A stretch of DNA of 48,453 nucleotides from Bacillota bacterium (GTDB lineage Bacteria > Macinerneyibacteriota > Macinerneyibacteria > Macinerneyibacteriales > DSCS01): positions 1 through 48,453 of the forward strand of contig DSCS01000071.1 in NCBI GenBank assembly GCA_011048995.1, in the 5' to 3' direction. A program made the translations under genes and the position numbers. A model generated the notes under the pieces. The model was given only the letters and a program-made list of their open reading frames with translations, was not told the origin of the DNA and made no database searches. This document shows, piece after piece, positions 7,658 to 15,128 of this stretch (position 1 is its first letter; each line of letters opens with the position of its first letter).

Positions 7658-8451
7658 TCCGTTTTGAAAATGTCTCTATTTCCTTCGGCTCCTTCAGGGC
7701 GCTGGATCATGTCTCTTTGGAAATAAGTTCCGGGGAGTTTGTAGGCCTTATCGGGCCCAACGGGTCCGGCAAAAGCACTCTTATCCGGTTGATCAACGGA
7801 CTTCTTCTCCCATCGGAAGGGAAAGTCATCGTCGATGGGCTGGACACGGCCAAAGATGATCTCTTCGAGATCAGAAAGCGGGCCGCCGCTCTTTTTCAAA
7901 ATCCGGATAATCAGATCGTCGCAGCCACCGTAGAGGACGAAGTCGCTTTCGGTCCTGAAAACTTGATGCTTCATCCGGAAGAGATCCGCCGTCGTGTTGA
8001 AGATGCCTTAAATTTTGTGGATATGCTTCACTTTAAAGACCGCCTGACAGCTAATCTTTCGGGAGGGCAGAAACAGCGGGTTGCTTTTGCGTCTGTCATC
8101 GCCATGGAGTCGCCCGTGTACCTTTTTGATGAGCCGACTTCGTTGATCGATCTTCAGGGGCGTAAAAAGATTATTGAAATCATAGGGAAATTACACAAAA
8201 AGGAGAAAACGATTCTTCTTGTCTCACACTTTTTGGAAGAGATCTTTCTGGCTCCGCGTGTCATTGTCCTTCATGAAGGGAGTGTCGTGTTTGACGGCTC
8301 TCCCCGAACGCTTCTTTACAGGGACGATGTTTTAAAACTTCTTGATTTCCCCCTTCCCGTACATTTGGAAACGGCCCGGCATTTCGGCCTTGTTCCGGAA
8401 ATCCTTGATTTAAAGAATGTGGCGCAGGCGTTGAGGAGAAAACTGCAATGA
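7654..8451 (+). CDS. Energy-coupling factor transporter ATPase EcfA1-like
   Basis: 265 aa ABC ATPase. Walker A GPNGSGKST (about 35-43), the ECF-typical Q-loop FQNPDNQIVAATVEDEVAFGPENL, signature LSGGQKQRVAFASVIAM, Walker B VYLFDEPTS and the switch His in LVSHF. The Q-loop with FGPENLG-like sequence separates ECF (CbiO-type) ATPases from ordinary importers. It pairs with the next gene as an EcfA1/EcfA2 heterodimer that powers vitamin or metal uptake. No EcfT or substrate-binding S component lies in the window, so the substrate cannot be named. Overlaps both neighbours by 4 nt. Confidence 0.9.
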   Translation: MIRFENVSISFGSFRALDHVSLEISSGEFVGLIGPNGSGKSTLIRLINGLLLPSEGKVIVDGLDTAKDDLFEIRKRAAALFQNPDNQIVAATVEDEVAFGPENLMLHPEEIRRRVEDALNFVDMLHFKDRLTANLSGGQKQRVAFASVIAMESPVYLFDEPTSLIDLQGRKKIIEIIGKLHKKEKTILLVSHFLEEIFLAPRVIVLHEGSVVFDGSPRTLLYRDDVLKLLDFPLPVHLETARHFGLVPEILDLKNVAQALRRKLQ

Positions 8452-9287
8452 ATGTCGATGTGCGGAATATCAGCTATATTTACCTTTATGATACTCCCCT
8501 GGAGACTTTGGCCCTTGATGGAGTCACACTTTCCTTGGATAGCCGGGAAAAAACAGCGATCTTAGGGCAAACAGGTTCGGGGAAATCCACCCTTATCCAA
8601 CATTTTAACGGAATCCTTAAACCCTCTGCAGGCGATGTTGCCCTGGATGGCAAAAATATTCACCATAAATCTTTTTCCGGTTTGCGCCGTAAAGTAGGCC
8701 TTGTTTTCCAATTTCCTGAAATCCAACTTTTTGAAGAGAGTGTCTATGAGGATATTGCTTTCGGCCCCAAAAATTTGGGATGGGGGCCTCACGAAGTCCG
8801 GGAAGCGGTATTCCGGGCTGTAGCCCTTTTTGCCCCTGAATTGAAGGGAAAGCTGGACGTTTCGCCCTTTTCACTGAGCGGGGGTGAAAAGAGAAAAGCT
8901 GCTCTTTGCGGAGTCTTAGCTATGGAGCCTGAATTTTTATGCTTAGATGAACCGACTGCAGGCTTGGATCCTGCAGCAAAGCGTGACCTTTTCACCCGTT
9001 TAGAGGAGATCCATGCCCGGGGAGTGGGAATTGTCTTCATCACCCATGATATTAACGATGCTTTTGCCTTTGCCCGGCGTATCATCATTATGGATCATGG
9101 GCGGGTCGTTTTGGATATGCCGCGAACAGAGTTGATGACAAATATTTCCCTTCTCGGAGATTTAGGGTTTGCTCCGCCGGATATCTGGCTTCTCTCGCAT
9201 TATGTGTCAGAATCGCTGAAAGACGGTCCCTTTTTTGAGAAAGAGGCTTTTTTCAACGCCTTGGAACGCCGGTTAAACCAGTTGTGA
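8448..9287 (+). CDS. Energy-coupling factor transporter ATPase EcfA2-like
   Basis: 279 aa. Walker A GQTGSGKST, Q-loop FQFPEIQLFEESVYEDIAFGPKNLGW, signature LSGGEKRKAALCGVLAM, Walker B FLCLDEPTAGLDP and switch His in FITHDI. The QLFEE element after the Q-loop is the hallmark of the EcfA2 subunit and contacts the EcfT coupling helices. It ends the long run that began with infC; the stop is only 3 nt from the stop of the convergent channel gene and no terminator hairpin is visible between them. It must work with an EcfT encoded elsewhere. Confidence 0.9.
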   Translation: MNVDVRNISYIYLYDTPLETLALDGVTLSLDSREKTAILGQTGSGKSTLIQHFNGILKPSAGDVALDGKNIHHKSFSGLRRKVGLVFQFPEIQLFEESVYEDIAFGPKNLGWGPHEVREAVFRAVALFAPELKGKLDVSPFSLSGGEKRKAALCGVLAMEPEFLCLDEPTAGLDPAAKRDLFTRLEEIHARGVGIVFITHDINDAFAFARRIIIMDHGRVVLDMPRTELMTNISLLGDLGFAPPDIWLLSHYVSESLKDGPFFEKEAFFNALERRLNQL

Positions 9288-9290
9288 CCC

Positions 9291-10751
9291 TTACTCATCC
9301 AAAAAAGCGATAATGCGGTTTAAAATCCTCTTTTTTTCGTTGATGACAAGGGTTTCTTTCCGATCGCCTTGAAGTTTAGCCTTATTCGCGCTGTCCCGTT
9401 CCACAACTAACCGGCTTAGAGCTTCTGTCAGAGAATCATTCTCCTTCATAAAGGCGAAGAGATCGTTTTTATGAATGAAAAAAAGCGCTCCCGGGGTGCG
9501 CATGATACAATCAGCGGAAACAGGTTTGTCTCTGAGAAGAGACATCTCTCCCAGAAATATCCCGCTCTCAGCCACTGCGATTCTTTTGCCGTTTTTTAAG
9601 ACTTCCGCTTCTCCATCCACAACGACATAAAGTCCCCGGCTCTCTTCTCCGTCAACGAGAAAAGCTTCCCCCTGTCCGTAACGCTTGACCGATCCCAAGG
9701 CAGAAAAGCGTTTGAAATCCTGGGGGGAAAGGAAAGAAAAGGCCGGAAGGCGTTGAAGGGAGGGAAGAGAAGAGGGGGAAGCAGACGGAAGTTTTTCTAT
9801 CGAACGTATGGGGTAAGGAATGACGATTCCCTTGCGTTGCAAAACATAAAAGAGATTCCTGTAAAATTCATGGCGGATGCGTCGAAAATGATAGCGGCTT
9901 TCGATGAAAAAGTAGATGATATAATTAATGGAAGACTCGCCGTAACCTTCCAGATAGATCTCAGGGCTCTCTTTTTTCGAAATATTGTCAATCCCCCGCA
10001 GTGCTTCCCGGACGGCTTCTTCCACGGCATGGGGGGGAGTGTTGTATGAGACCCCCAGGGGAAGGGCGATCTTTTCTTTTTTCAGGGGTTTAGAATAGTT
10101 CGTCAGTTTGGATTTGAGGATTTCCCCGTTGGGAATGACCACAAGATGATGGCTCATGGTCCTGATTTTCGTGTTGTACCAGTTGATCTCGACGATCTCT
10201 CCTTCATGGGGCTCCAAGCGGACCCAATCGCGGACACGGATCGGGGCATTGATGGAAATAATGATCCCGGCGAAAATATCAGCTAAAAGGGATTGTAGCG
10301 CCAGGCCTAAAATAATTGACATGACCCCCAGGGAAGCAAAATAACCTGTACTGAGTTTAGGAATATAGTTGCCTAAAAAAAGGACGATAAAAAGAGAAAC
10401 TAAAATGATTTTGATCAAATTGCGCAAAAGCTGAGGGACTTCATACTTCTTTTTCTGGATAAGATAATAGTCAAAAAAGATGACATCAATAAAGGTAAAA
10501 AGGTTGTAAAAAAGGATGAACCAAAGAGAAAGAGAAAACCAGGTGTCAACATTTTTAAACGTAAAGACCGGATAGACTTTATGACAGATATAGAAAGCCA
10601 AAAGAGCTAGAAGAAGGTGGATAAGCTTAAGTTTTTTTAATATGGGAACGGCTTTCCAGAGCATTCGTTTAAAAAGGAAAAGAAAGGCAAAGAGAAAGAA
10701 AAAACCGGCAAAGAAAAAAAGATAAACGGCAAACCGATGTACTTCTGGCAT
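9291..10751 (-). CDS. MscS-family channel with C-terminal cyclic-nucleotide-binding-like domain (bCNG type)
   Basis: 486 aa. Four to five membrane helices within residues ~8-170, including the pore-lining MscS helix (GVMSIILGLALQSLLADIFAGIIISINAPIR split by the usual Gly/Ala pattern), then the MscS beta domain (VRDWVRLEPHEGEIVEINW, VVIPNGEILKSKLTNYS), then a cNMP-binding fold at about 350-460 (FSALGSVKRYGQGEAFLVDGEE, GLYVVVDGEAEVLKNGK, GEMSLLRDKPVSADC). In the phosphate-binding cassette the usual Arg-Ser-Ala is Val-Ser-Ala, so nucleotide binding is doubtful. Family role: membrane-tension or ligand-gated ion efflux in the inner membrane. The start has no Shine-Dalgarno and lies 6 nt after a -10 box. 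Confidence 0.9.
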   Translation of the reverse strand: MPEVHRFAVYLFFFAGFFFLFAFLFLFKRMLWKAVPILKKLKLIHLLLALLAFYICHKVYPVFTFKNVDTWFSLSLWFILFYNLFTFIDVIFFDYYLIQKKKYEVPQLLRNLIKIILVSLFIVLFLGNYIPKLSTGYFASLGVMSIILGLALQSLLADIFAGIIISINAPIRVRDWVRLEPHEGEIVEINWYNTKIRTMSHHLVVIPNGEILKSKLTNYSKPLKKEKIALPLGVSYNTPPHAVEEAVREALRGIDNISKKESPEIYLEGYGESSINYIIYFFIESRYHFRRIRHEFYRNLFYVLQRKGIVIPYPIRSIEKLPSASPSSLPSLQRLPAFSFLSPQDFKRFSALGSVKRYGQGEAFLVDGEESRGLYVVVDGEAEVLKNGKRIAVAESGIFLGEMSLLRDKPVSADCIMRTPGALFFIHKNDLFAFMKENDSLTEALSRLVVERDSANKAKLQGDRKETLVINEKKRILNRIIAFLDE

Positions 10752-10757
10752 GGGAAA

Positions 10758-10785
10758 AGTATAGCATGAGGTGAGAGATGCACAA
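10758..10785 (-). promoter_or_regulatory. Promoter of the MscS-like gene, leaderless arrangement
   Basis: On the minus strand TTGTGC (10785-10780), 16-nt spacer ending in TGC (extended -10), TATACT (10763-10758), then only 6 nt to ATG at 10751. Transcription would start at or next to the start codon. Confidence 0.6.
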
Positions 10786-10794
10786 GAGAAAAGG

Positions 10795-10867
10795 TGGCGG
10801 GACCCAGAATCGAACTGGGGACACGAGGATTTTCAGTCCACTGCTCTACCGACTGAGCTATCCCGCC
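10795..10867 (-). tRNA. tRNA-Phe (GAA)
   Basis: 73 nt. 7-bp acceptor GGCGGGA/TCCCGCC, D-arm AGCTCAGTCGGTAGAGC, anticodon stem-loop with GAA flanked by T and A, T-arm with GTTCGATTC, discriminator A. The 3' flank reads CCT, so CCA is not encoded. Last gene of a three-tRNA unit transcribed leftward. Confidence 0.97.
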
Positions 10868-10882
10868 GAAACAAGAAAGAAA

Positions 10883-10957
10883 CGGAGCTGACGAGACTCG
10901 AACTCGCGACCTCCTGCGTGACAGGCAGGCGTTCTAACCAAACTGAACTACAGCTCC
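10883..10957 (-). tRNA. tRNA-Asp (GTC)
   Basis: 75 nt. Acceptor GGAGCTG/CAGCTCC, D-arm with AGTTCAG, anticodon loop CTGTCAC (GTC), T-arm GTTCGAGTC, discriminator G as usual for Asp. CCA is not encoded. Confidence 0.97.
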
Positions 10958-10966
10958 TTAAGGAAA

Positions 10967-11040
10967 TGGGCGATGTAGGACTTGAACCTACGACCCCCTG
11001 CTTGTAAGGCAGGTGTTCTAGCCAACTGAACTAATCGCCC
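10967..11040 (-). tRNA. tRNA-Val (TAC)
   Basis: 74 nt. Acceptor GGGCGAT/ATCGCCC, D-arm AGTTCAGTTGGCTAGAAC, anticodon loop CTTACAA (TAC), T-arm GTTCAAGTC, discriminator A. CCA is not encoded. First gene of the cluster; spacing to tRNA-Asp is 9 nt. Confidence 0.97.
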
Positions 11041-11057
11041 GCTGGCTGACGCAAGGG

Positions 11058-11085
11058 AATATAACATAGTCATCCTTTTTGTCAA
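11058..11085 (-). promoter_or_regulatory. Promoter of the tRNA Val-Asp-Phe cluster
   Basis: Minus strand: consensus TTGACA (11085-11080), 16-nt spacer, TATATT (11063-11058), about 18 nt before tRNA-Val. It lies in the 59-nt gap after cysS, so the tRNAs have their own strong promoter. Confidence 0.8.
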
Positions 11086-11099
11086 GCAGTAATTAAAAA

Positions 11100-12476
11100 T
11101 TAACGGCATTTTTTGTATCGGGCTCCCTTCGGAGTATCTTCAAGAATAATACCGAGATCTTGAAGCCTGTCCCGGATCAGATCTGCTGTTTCATAATCCT
11201 TTCGGCTGCGGGCTTTCTGACGCAGCTCCAGAAGGATCTCCATGAGAGCTTCAAAGGATCCGCTCGTTGCCGTGTCTTCATTTGGTAAAATAAAGAAGAT
11301 CTCATCCCAGCTTCTCAGCCATGCCTTGACGGCTCCGCACAAAGGGGCGTTCTCTTTGTCTTTATAGCAGGCAGAGACAGCTTCGAAAAAGACGCCTATG
11401 GCGCCGGAAGTATTAAAGTCATCGTTCAGAAAGCGGCGGACCCTGAGATCCCATGCTTGAACCAATGGGGAGTCAGGGATTTCCTTTTCATCTTTGAAGG
11501 AGTGAAAATAATTTGAAAACCGTTCATATTTGGCATGGGATTCCTCAAGGGCTTCGGCATTAAAATCCAAAAGTTTCCGGTAATGGGCAGAAAAGAGAAA
11601 GAGGCGGAGAACCTGGGGAGGATGATCCTTTAAGAGAGCCCGGACAGTAATATCATTGCCCAGGGATTTGCTCATCTTGGCGCCGTTGAGGTTGACGTAG
11701 GCATTATGCATCCAGACCCGGGCCAGGGGTTCTTCCAGGGCGGCTTCCGATTGGGCTATTTCGTTTTCATGATGGGGAAAGACCAGGTCTTCCCCTCCGG
11801 CGTGAATATCCAGCGTGCGGCCCGAAATGCTGCGGCTCATGGCCGAACACTCGATATGCCACCCGGGGCGGCCTTTCCCCCAGGGGCTTTCCCATGAGGG
11901 CTCATCCGGTTTTGAAAATTTCCATAAAGCAAAATCAAAGGGGTCTTCCTTTTCTTCATTGACAGAGATCCGGGAGCCCGCTTTGAGGTCATCTAAGCTT
12001 TTTTTTGAAAGCTTGCCGTAATCTTTAAAACGACGAACCCGGAAATAGACTCCGTCGGAGGTTTTATAAACATAGCCTTTTTCTTCCAAAGTCCCGATCA
12101 ATGCGATCATCGCCGGAACAGACTCCGTGGCCTTAGGGGAAAAATCGGCAGGACTGACTCCCAAAGCAGCCATGTCTTCCTGAAAAGCGGATGTGAAGCG
12201 TCGGGCGATGTCTTCCCAGAAGACTCCTTCGTCAGCGGCCTTTTTTATAATCTTATCTTCCACATCGGTAATGTTTTGAATGAACCGGACATGATATCCG
12301 TTTCTTTGCAGATAACGTCTGACAAAGTCAAAAAAAACAAAGGCCCGGGCATTGCCGATATGAATATAATTATAGACGGTGGGTCCGCAGCAATACATAA
12401 AGACTTCCCCCTCTTTGACAGGTGTAAAGGGCTCTGTTCGGCCGGCCAAAGTATTGTAAACGGCTATCTTTTCCAT
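11100..12476 (-). CDS. cysS: Cysteinyl-tRNA synthetase
   Basis: 458 aa. Start placed at ATG12476, 4 nt after AGGAGG, rather than a longer upstream frame that would read through the promoter. Class Ia synthetase: zinc Cys30 in MYCCGPTVYNY, HIGH-type HIGN (39-42), the second zinc ligands in ECSAM (Cys) and DLVFPHHENEIAQSEA (His), and KMSKS in GAKMSKSLGN. The C-terminal helical domain and anticodon-binding end (ARSRKDYETADLIRDRLQDLGI) are complete. Charges tRNA-Cys in the cytoplasm. Its promoter is divergent from that of ftcD. Confidence 0.98.
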   Translation of the reverse strand: MEKIAVYNTLAGRTEPFTPVKEGEVFMYCCGPTVYNYIHIGNARAFVFFDFVRRYLQRNGYHVRFIQNITDVEDKIIKKAADEGVFWEDIARRFTSAFQEDMAALGVSPADFSPKATESVPAMIALIGTLEEKGYVYKTSDGVYFRVRRFKDYGKLSKKSLDDLKAGSRISVNEEKEDPFDFALWKFSKPDEPSWESPWGKGRPGWHIECSAMSRSISGRTLDIHAGGEDLVFPHHENEIAQSEAALEEPLARVWMHNAYVNLNGAKMSKSLGNDITVRALLKDHPPQVLRLFLFSAHYRKLLDFNAEALEESHAKYERFSNYFHSFKDEKEIPDSPLVQAWDLRVRRFLNDDFNTSGAIGVFFEAVSACYKDKENAPLCGAVKAWLRSWDEIFFILPNEDTATSGSFEALMEILLELRQKARSRKDYETADLIRDRLQDLGIILEDTPKGARYKKCR

Positions 12477-12498
12477 AAATCCTCCTGTTACTGGCAGA

Positions 12499-12527
12499 AT
12501 TTTACTGTGTTTTGACAGAATTGTCAA
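12499..12527 (-). promoter_or_regulatory. cysS promoter
   Basis: Minus strand TTGACA (12527-12522), 17-nt spacer, TAAAAT (12504-12499); near-consensus sigma-70, followed by AGGAGG and ATG. Confidence 0.85.
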
Positions 12528-12541
12528 CGAAAGAGACACAG

Positions 12542-12563
12542 GAGAAGGCATAACGGCCTTCTC
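12542..12563. promoter_or_regulatory. 8-bp perfect inverted repeat between the cysS and ftcD promoters
   Basis: GAGAAGGC (12542-12549), loop ATAACG, GCCTTCTC (12556-12563). It lies between the divergent -35 boxes (12527 and 12572), has no T-run on either side, and so looks more like a protein-binding site than a terminator. Confidence 0.45.
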
Positions 12564-12571
12564 AATAGTCC

Positions 12572-12599
12572 TTGACAAGAAGGCCCGTCTCCTTATAGT
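12572..12599 (+). promoter_or_regulatory. ftcD promoter
   Basis: TTGACA (12572-12577), 16-nt spacer, TATAGT (12594-12599), followed by GGAGG at 12614 and the start at 12625. Confidence 0.8.
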
Positions 12600-12624
12600 T
12601 AGGGAAAGATAACGGAGGTGGATG

Positions 12625-14307
12625 ATGCAAAAGATCGTAGAGTGTGTTCCTAATTTCAGTGAAGGAAGGAATGCGGAGACAATTCAAAAAATTACAGATG
12701 AGATCCGGCAAACGGACGGGGTCGTTCTTTTGGACGTGGACCCCGGAAAAGATACAAACAGAACCGTGGTGACGTTTGTAGGTTCCCCTGAAGGGGTGAA
12801 AGAAGCCGCTTTTAAAGCCATCAAGAAAGCTTCGGAATTGATCGATATGCGTCAGCATAGCGGAGCGCACCCCCGTATGGGCGCAACCGATGTCTGCCCG
12901 TTGGTCCCTGTATCCGGAATAACAGTAGAAGAGTGCGTGGCCCTGGCACGGGAGATCGCCTCGCGTGTGGGCGAAGAGCTTGGGATCCCGGTCTATCTCT
13001 ACGAAGATGCCGCTGTCTCTCCAGAAAGGAAAAACCTGGCGGCTATCCGAAAGGGAGAATACGAAGCCCTGCCGGATAAAATGAAAGACGGTGGTTTCGT
13101 TCCCGATTTCGGGCCAGCCCGCTTTAACGCCAAATCAGGAGCAACGGCTGTCGGAGTCAGGGAATTCCTTTTAGCTTATAATATCAATCTGAACACAAGG
13201 GACAGAAAACTGGCTCATGACATTGCTTTGACGATTCGGGAAAGCGGCCGGGCCAAACGGGACCGCCGGGGAGTCATCGTAAAAGACCGGGAGGGCCGGA
13301 CAGTAAAAGTCCCGGGCCTTCTGCAAAACTGTAAGGCTGTGGGATGGTATATCGAAGAGTACGGATACGCCCAGATCTCAATGAATCTAACCAATTATAA
13401 AGTCACAAATTTACATCATGCTTTTGAAACGGTCTCCAAAGAGGCCGCCAAACGGGGTTTGCGTGTGACCGGAAGCGAAGTCGTCGGGCTTCTCCCCAAA
13501 GAGGCGCTTCTTGAGGCCGGGCGTTTTTATCTGAAGAAACAGAAAAAAAACACCGGTATCCCCGAAAAGGAGATCATTCATGCGGCAGTTCTCTCTTTGG
13601 GACTCCATGACACAACGCCTTTTGTCCCTGAAGAAAAAATCATCGAATATCGGATAAGGCCGGATAACCGGGGGCTGTCGGCTCTTTCGCTTAAAGATTT
13701 TACTGATGAGCTCTCTTCTGATTCTCCGGCTCCCGGAGGCGGAAGTGTCGCTGCTTTGGCCGGCGCTCTTTCTGCCGGGCTTTCGTCTATGGTGGCGAAT
13801 TTGACTTTCGGCAAAAAGGGTTTCGAGCGGAAAAATCATGTAATGGAAGAGGTATCCCAAAAAGCTCAGGAATATAAAAGGCTTTATTTGGGGCTTATTG
13901 AAAGGGATACAGAAGCTTTTAATGTTTACATGGATGCGATGAAAATGCCAAAAAAGAGTGATGATGAGAAAAAGCTTCGGGCGGAGGCCATGGAAGAGGC
14001 TGCAAAAAAGGCAACAGAAATCCCCCTGGAGACATTGCAAGAAGCATCGGCCCTTTGCGGCTTTGCTGAGATCGTCGGTAAAATAGGGAACCCCAACGCC
14101 GCCAGTGACGCCGCCGTTGCGGCCCTGATGGCAGAAGCCGCTGCAGAAGGGGCCTATCTGAACGTTCTTATCAATCTTCCCGGGATCTCAGATGAAATGT
14201 TCAAAGGACGGGTGGCCCGGGAAGCTGAAGAGGCCCTGGCCATGGTTAAAAAAGCGCGGAAAAAAATCGTTGCTTTGGTCAAAAGGAAAATCGAATCAGA
14301 AAAATAA
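12625..14307 (+). CDS. ftcD: Bifunctional glutamate formiminotransferase / formiminotetrahydrofolate cyclodeaminase
   Basis: 560 aa from the second of two tandem ATGs, 6 nt after GGAGG, giving the canonical opening MQKIVECVPNFSEGRN. N-terminal transferase subdomains (about 1-180 and 180-300) carry HSGAHPRMGATDVCPLVPV and FGPARFNAKSGATAVGVREFLLAYN; after a linker, the cyclodeaminase domain (about 350-560) opens with FTDELSSDSPAPGGGSVAALAGALSAG-type sequence and ends in the NPNAASDAAVAALMAEAAAEGA region. It moves the formimino group from formiminoglutamate to THF and then releases ammonia, giving 5,10-methenyl-THF, the last step of one histidine degradation route. Fusion of the two activities is the vertebrate arrangement and is also found in some bacteria. 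No hut genes lie nearby. Confidence 0.94.
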   Translation: MQKIVECVPNFSEGRNAETIQKITDEIRQTDGVVLLDVDPGKDTNRTVVTFVGSPEGVKEAAFKAIKKASELIDMRQHSGAHPRMGATDVCPLVPVSGITVEECVALAREIASRVGEELGIPVYLYEDAAVSPERKNLAAIRKGEYEALPDKMKDGGFVPDFGPARFNAKSGATAVGVREFLLAYNINLNTRDRKLAHDIALTIRESGRAKRDRRGVIVKDREGRTVKVPGLLQNCKAVGWYIEEYGYAQISMNLTNYKVTNLHHAFETVSKEAAKRGLRVTGSEVVGLLPKEALLEAGRFYLKKQKKNTGIPEKEIIHAAVLSLGLHDTTPFVPEEKIIEYRIRPDNRGLSALSLKDFTDELSSDSPAPGGGSVAALAGALSAGLSSMVANLTFGKKGFERKNHVMEEVSQKAQEYKRLYLGLIERDTEAFNVYMDAMKMPKKSDDEKKLRAEAMEEAAKKATEIPLETLQEASALCGFAEIVGKIGNPNAASDAAVAALMAEAAAEGAYLNVLINLPGISDEMFKGRVAREAEEALAMVKKARKKIVALVKRKIESEK

Positions 14308-14318
14308 TGTACTCATAA

Positions 14319-14346
14319 ACGGGGCCTGTTTCTCCGCAGGCCCCGT
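14319..14346 (+). terminator. Hairpin after ftcD
   Basis: 10-bp perfect stem ACGGGGCCTG/CAGGCCCCGT with an 8-nt loop. The run of Ts after it is weak (AATCTCC), so termination efficiency is uncertain. Confidence 0.55.
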
Positions 14347-14416
14347 AATCTCCATCTTCTTCCATTTTGCCTGTTTCAGGCTCTCAACAAAAAAAAGAAA
14401 TATTTGTAAAGGACAC

Positions 14417-14472
14417 TTGACATAATCGTTTCTTCTGGTATATTTCAGATGTAAGGCGTGCTTTACATTACA
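14417..14472 (+). promoter_or_regulatory. Promoter and candidate operator of the first XRE/DUF2178 module
   Basis: TTGACA (14417-14422), 16-nt spacer, TATATT (14439-14444). Over the expected start site sits the inverted repeat ATGTAA (14449-14454), 8 nt, TTACAT (14463-14468); a further TTACA follows at 14468 and TGTAA at 14494 next to the ribosome site. This spacing is typical of a dimeric HTH repressor controlling its own promoter. Confidence 0.6.
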
Positions 14473-14508
14473 GACCTGCAGGCTGTTATGAAGTGTAAGG
14501 AGGGTGAT

Positions 14509-14709
14509 ATGAAGAGCCGGATGAGATCACTTCGAAAAAAACGGGGGATGACACAGCAAGAGTTGGCGCAAAAAGCTTGTGTTTCCCGGCAGACGATTAT
14601 TTCTCTTGAGTCGGAGAAATATGACCCTTCCCTTGTTTTGGCGTTTAAGATCGCCGCTATATTCGGATTACCCATTGAAGAAATCTTTCTTTATAATGAA
14701 AAGGAGTAA
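14509..14709 (+). CDS. Small XRE-family HTH regulator
   Basis: 66 aa from ATG14509 (AAGGAGGG 5 nt upstream). It is essentially one Cro/CI helix-turn-helix: MRSLRKKRGMTQQELAQKACVSRQTI with recognition helix SRQTIISLE, then YDPSLVLAFKIAAIFGLPIEEIF, the YozG-like subfamily of tiny regulators. It lies 2 nt before a DUF2178 membrane protein; such pairs are widespread, and the regulator normally represses its own operon. A palindromic site overlaps the promoter. What signal it senses is unknown. Confidence 0.88.
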   Translation: MKSRMRSLRKKRGMTQQELAQKACVSRQTIISLESEKYDPSLVLAFKIAAIFGLPIEEIFLYNEKE

Positions 14710-14711
14710 AT

Positions 14712-15128
14712 ATGAAGAAATTATCCCGTATGACTTTAAAAGTTTTTGTTTTCACAAACCTTGTCTATGCTCTTTTAGTTGCTGCGGCCACGCTTATTGT
14801 CCCGCATCTTGATCTTTCACCGGGAAGCGTGTCCTTCTTTAAAGGCGTAGCCACCGGAATTGCCGTCGTGTGGCTGTTATTTGTCATTTTCGGTATCCGT
14901 GAGATGCGCAAACCTTCGTACGTCTTTGATGAGCGGTTTAAAAGCATCATATTAAAATCAGGCCTGGCCTCTTTTGTATTCAGCCTTCTTGCCGTGGACC
15001 TCTTCCTTATTCTGGCCCATCTTGACATGATTCCCTTTTGCGTTGATGTGAAAGCAATAGGGTATTATATGCTGAGCATGCTCGCCTTTTTTATTCTCTC
15101 ATTTGGGTATTTCTGTAAAAAGGGATAG
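14712..15128 (+). CDS. DUF2178-like four-helix membrane protein
   Basis: 138 aa with four predicted membrane helices (about 10-32, 42-64, 82-104, 113-133). Between helices 2 and 3 is the acidic-Arg loop YVFDERFKSIILKSGLASF, the DER feature common to DUF2178-type proteins encoded beside small XRE regulators. AAAGGAG precedes the ATG. The stop merges into a bidirectional terminator. Function unknown; the partner regulator and the conserved cytoplasmic loop suggest a sensor or stress-related membrane protein, but this is inference. Confidence 0.75.
   Translation: MKKLSRMTLKVFVFTNLVYALLVAAATLIVPHLDLSPGSVSFFKGVATGIAVVWLLFVIFGIREMRKPSYVFDERFKSIILKSGLASFVFSLLAVDLFLILAHLDMIPFCVDVKAIGYYMLSMLAFFILSFGYFCKKG

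Noticed and set aside
10771-11007. 78-codon plus-strand open frame across the tRNA cluster
   Set aside because: It is antisense to three clear tRNAs; the peptide (PESNWGHEDFQSTALPTELSRR type) is the well-known spurious translation of tRNA genes.
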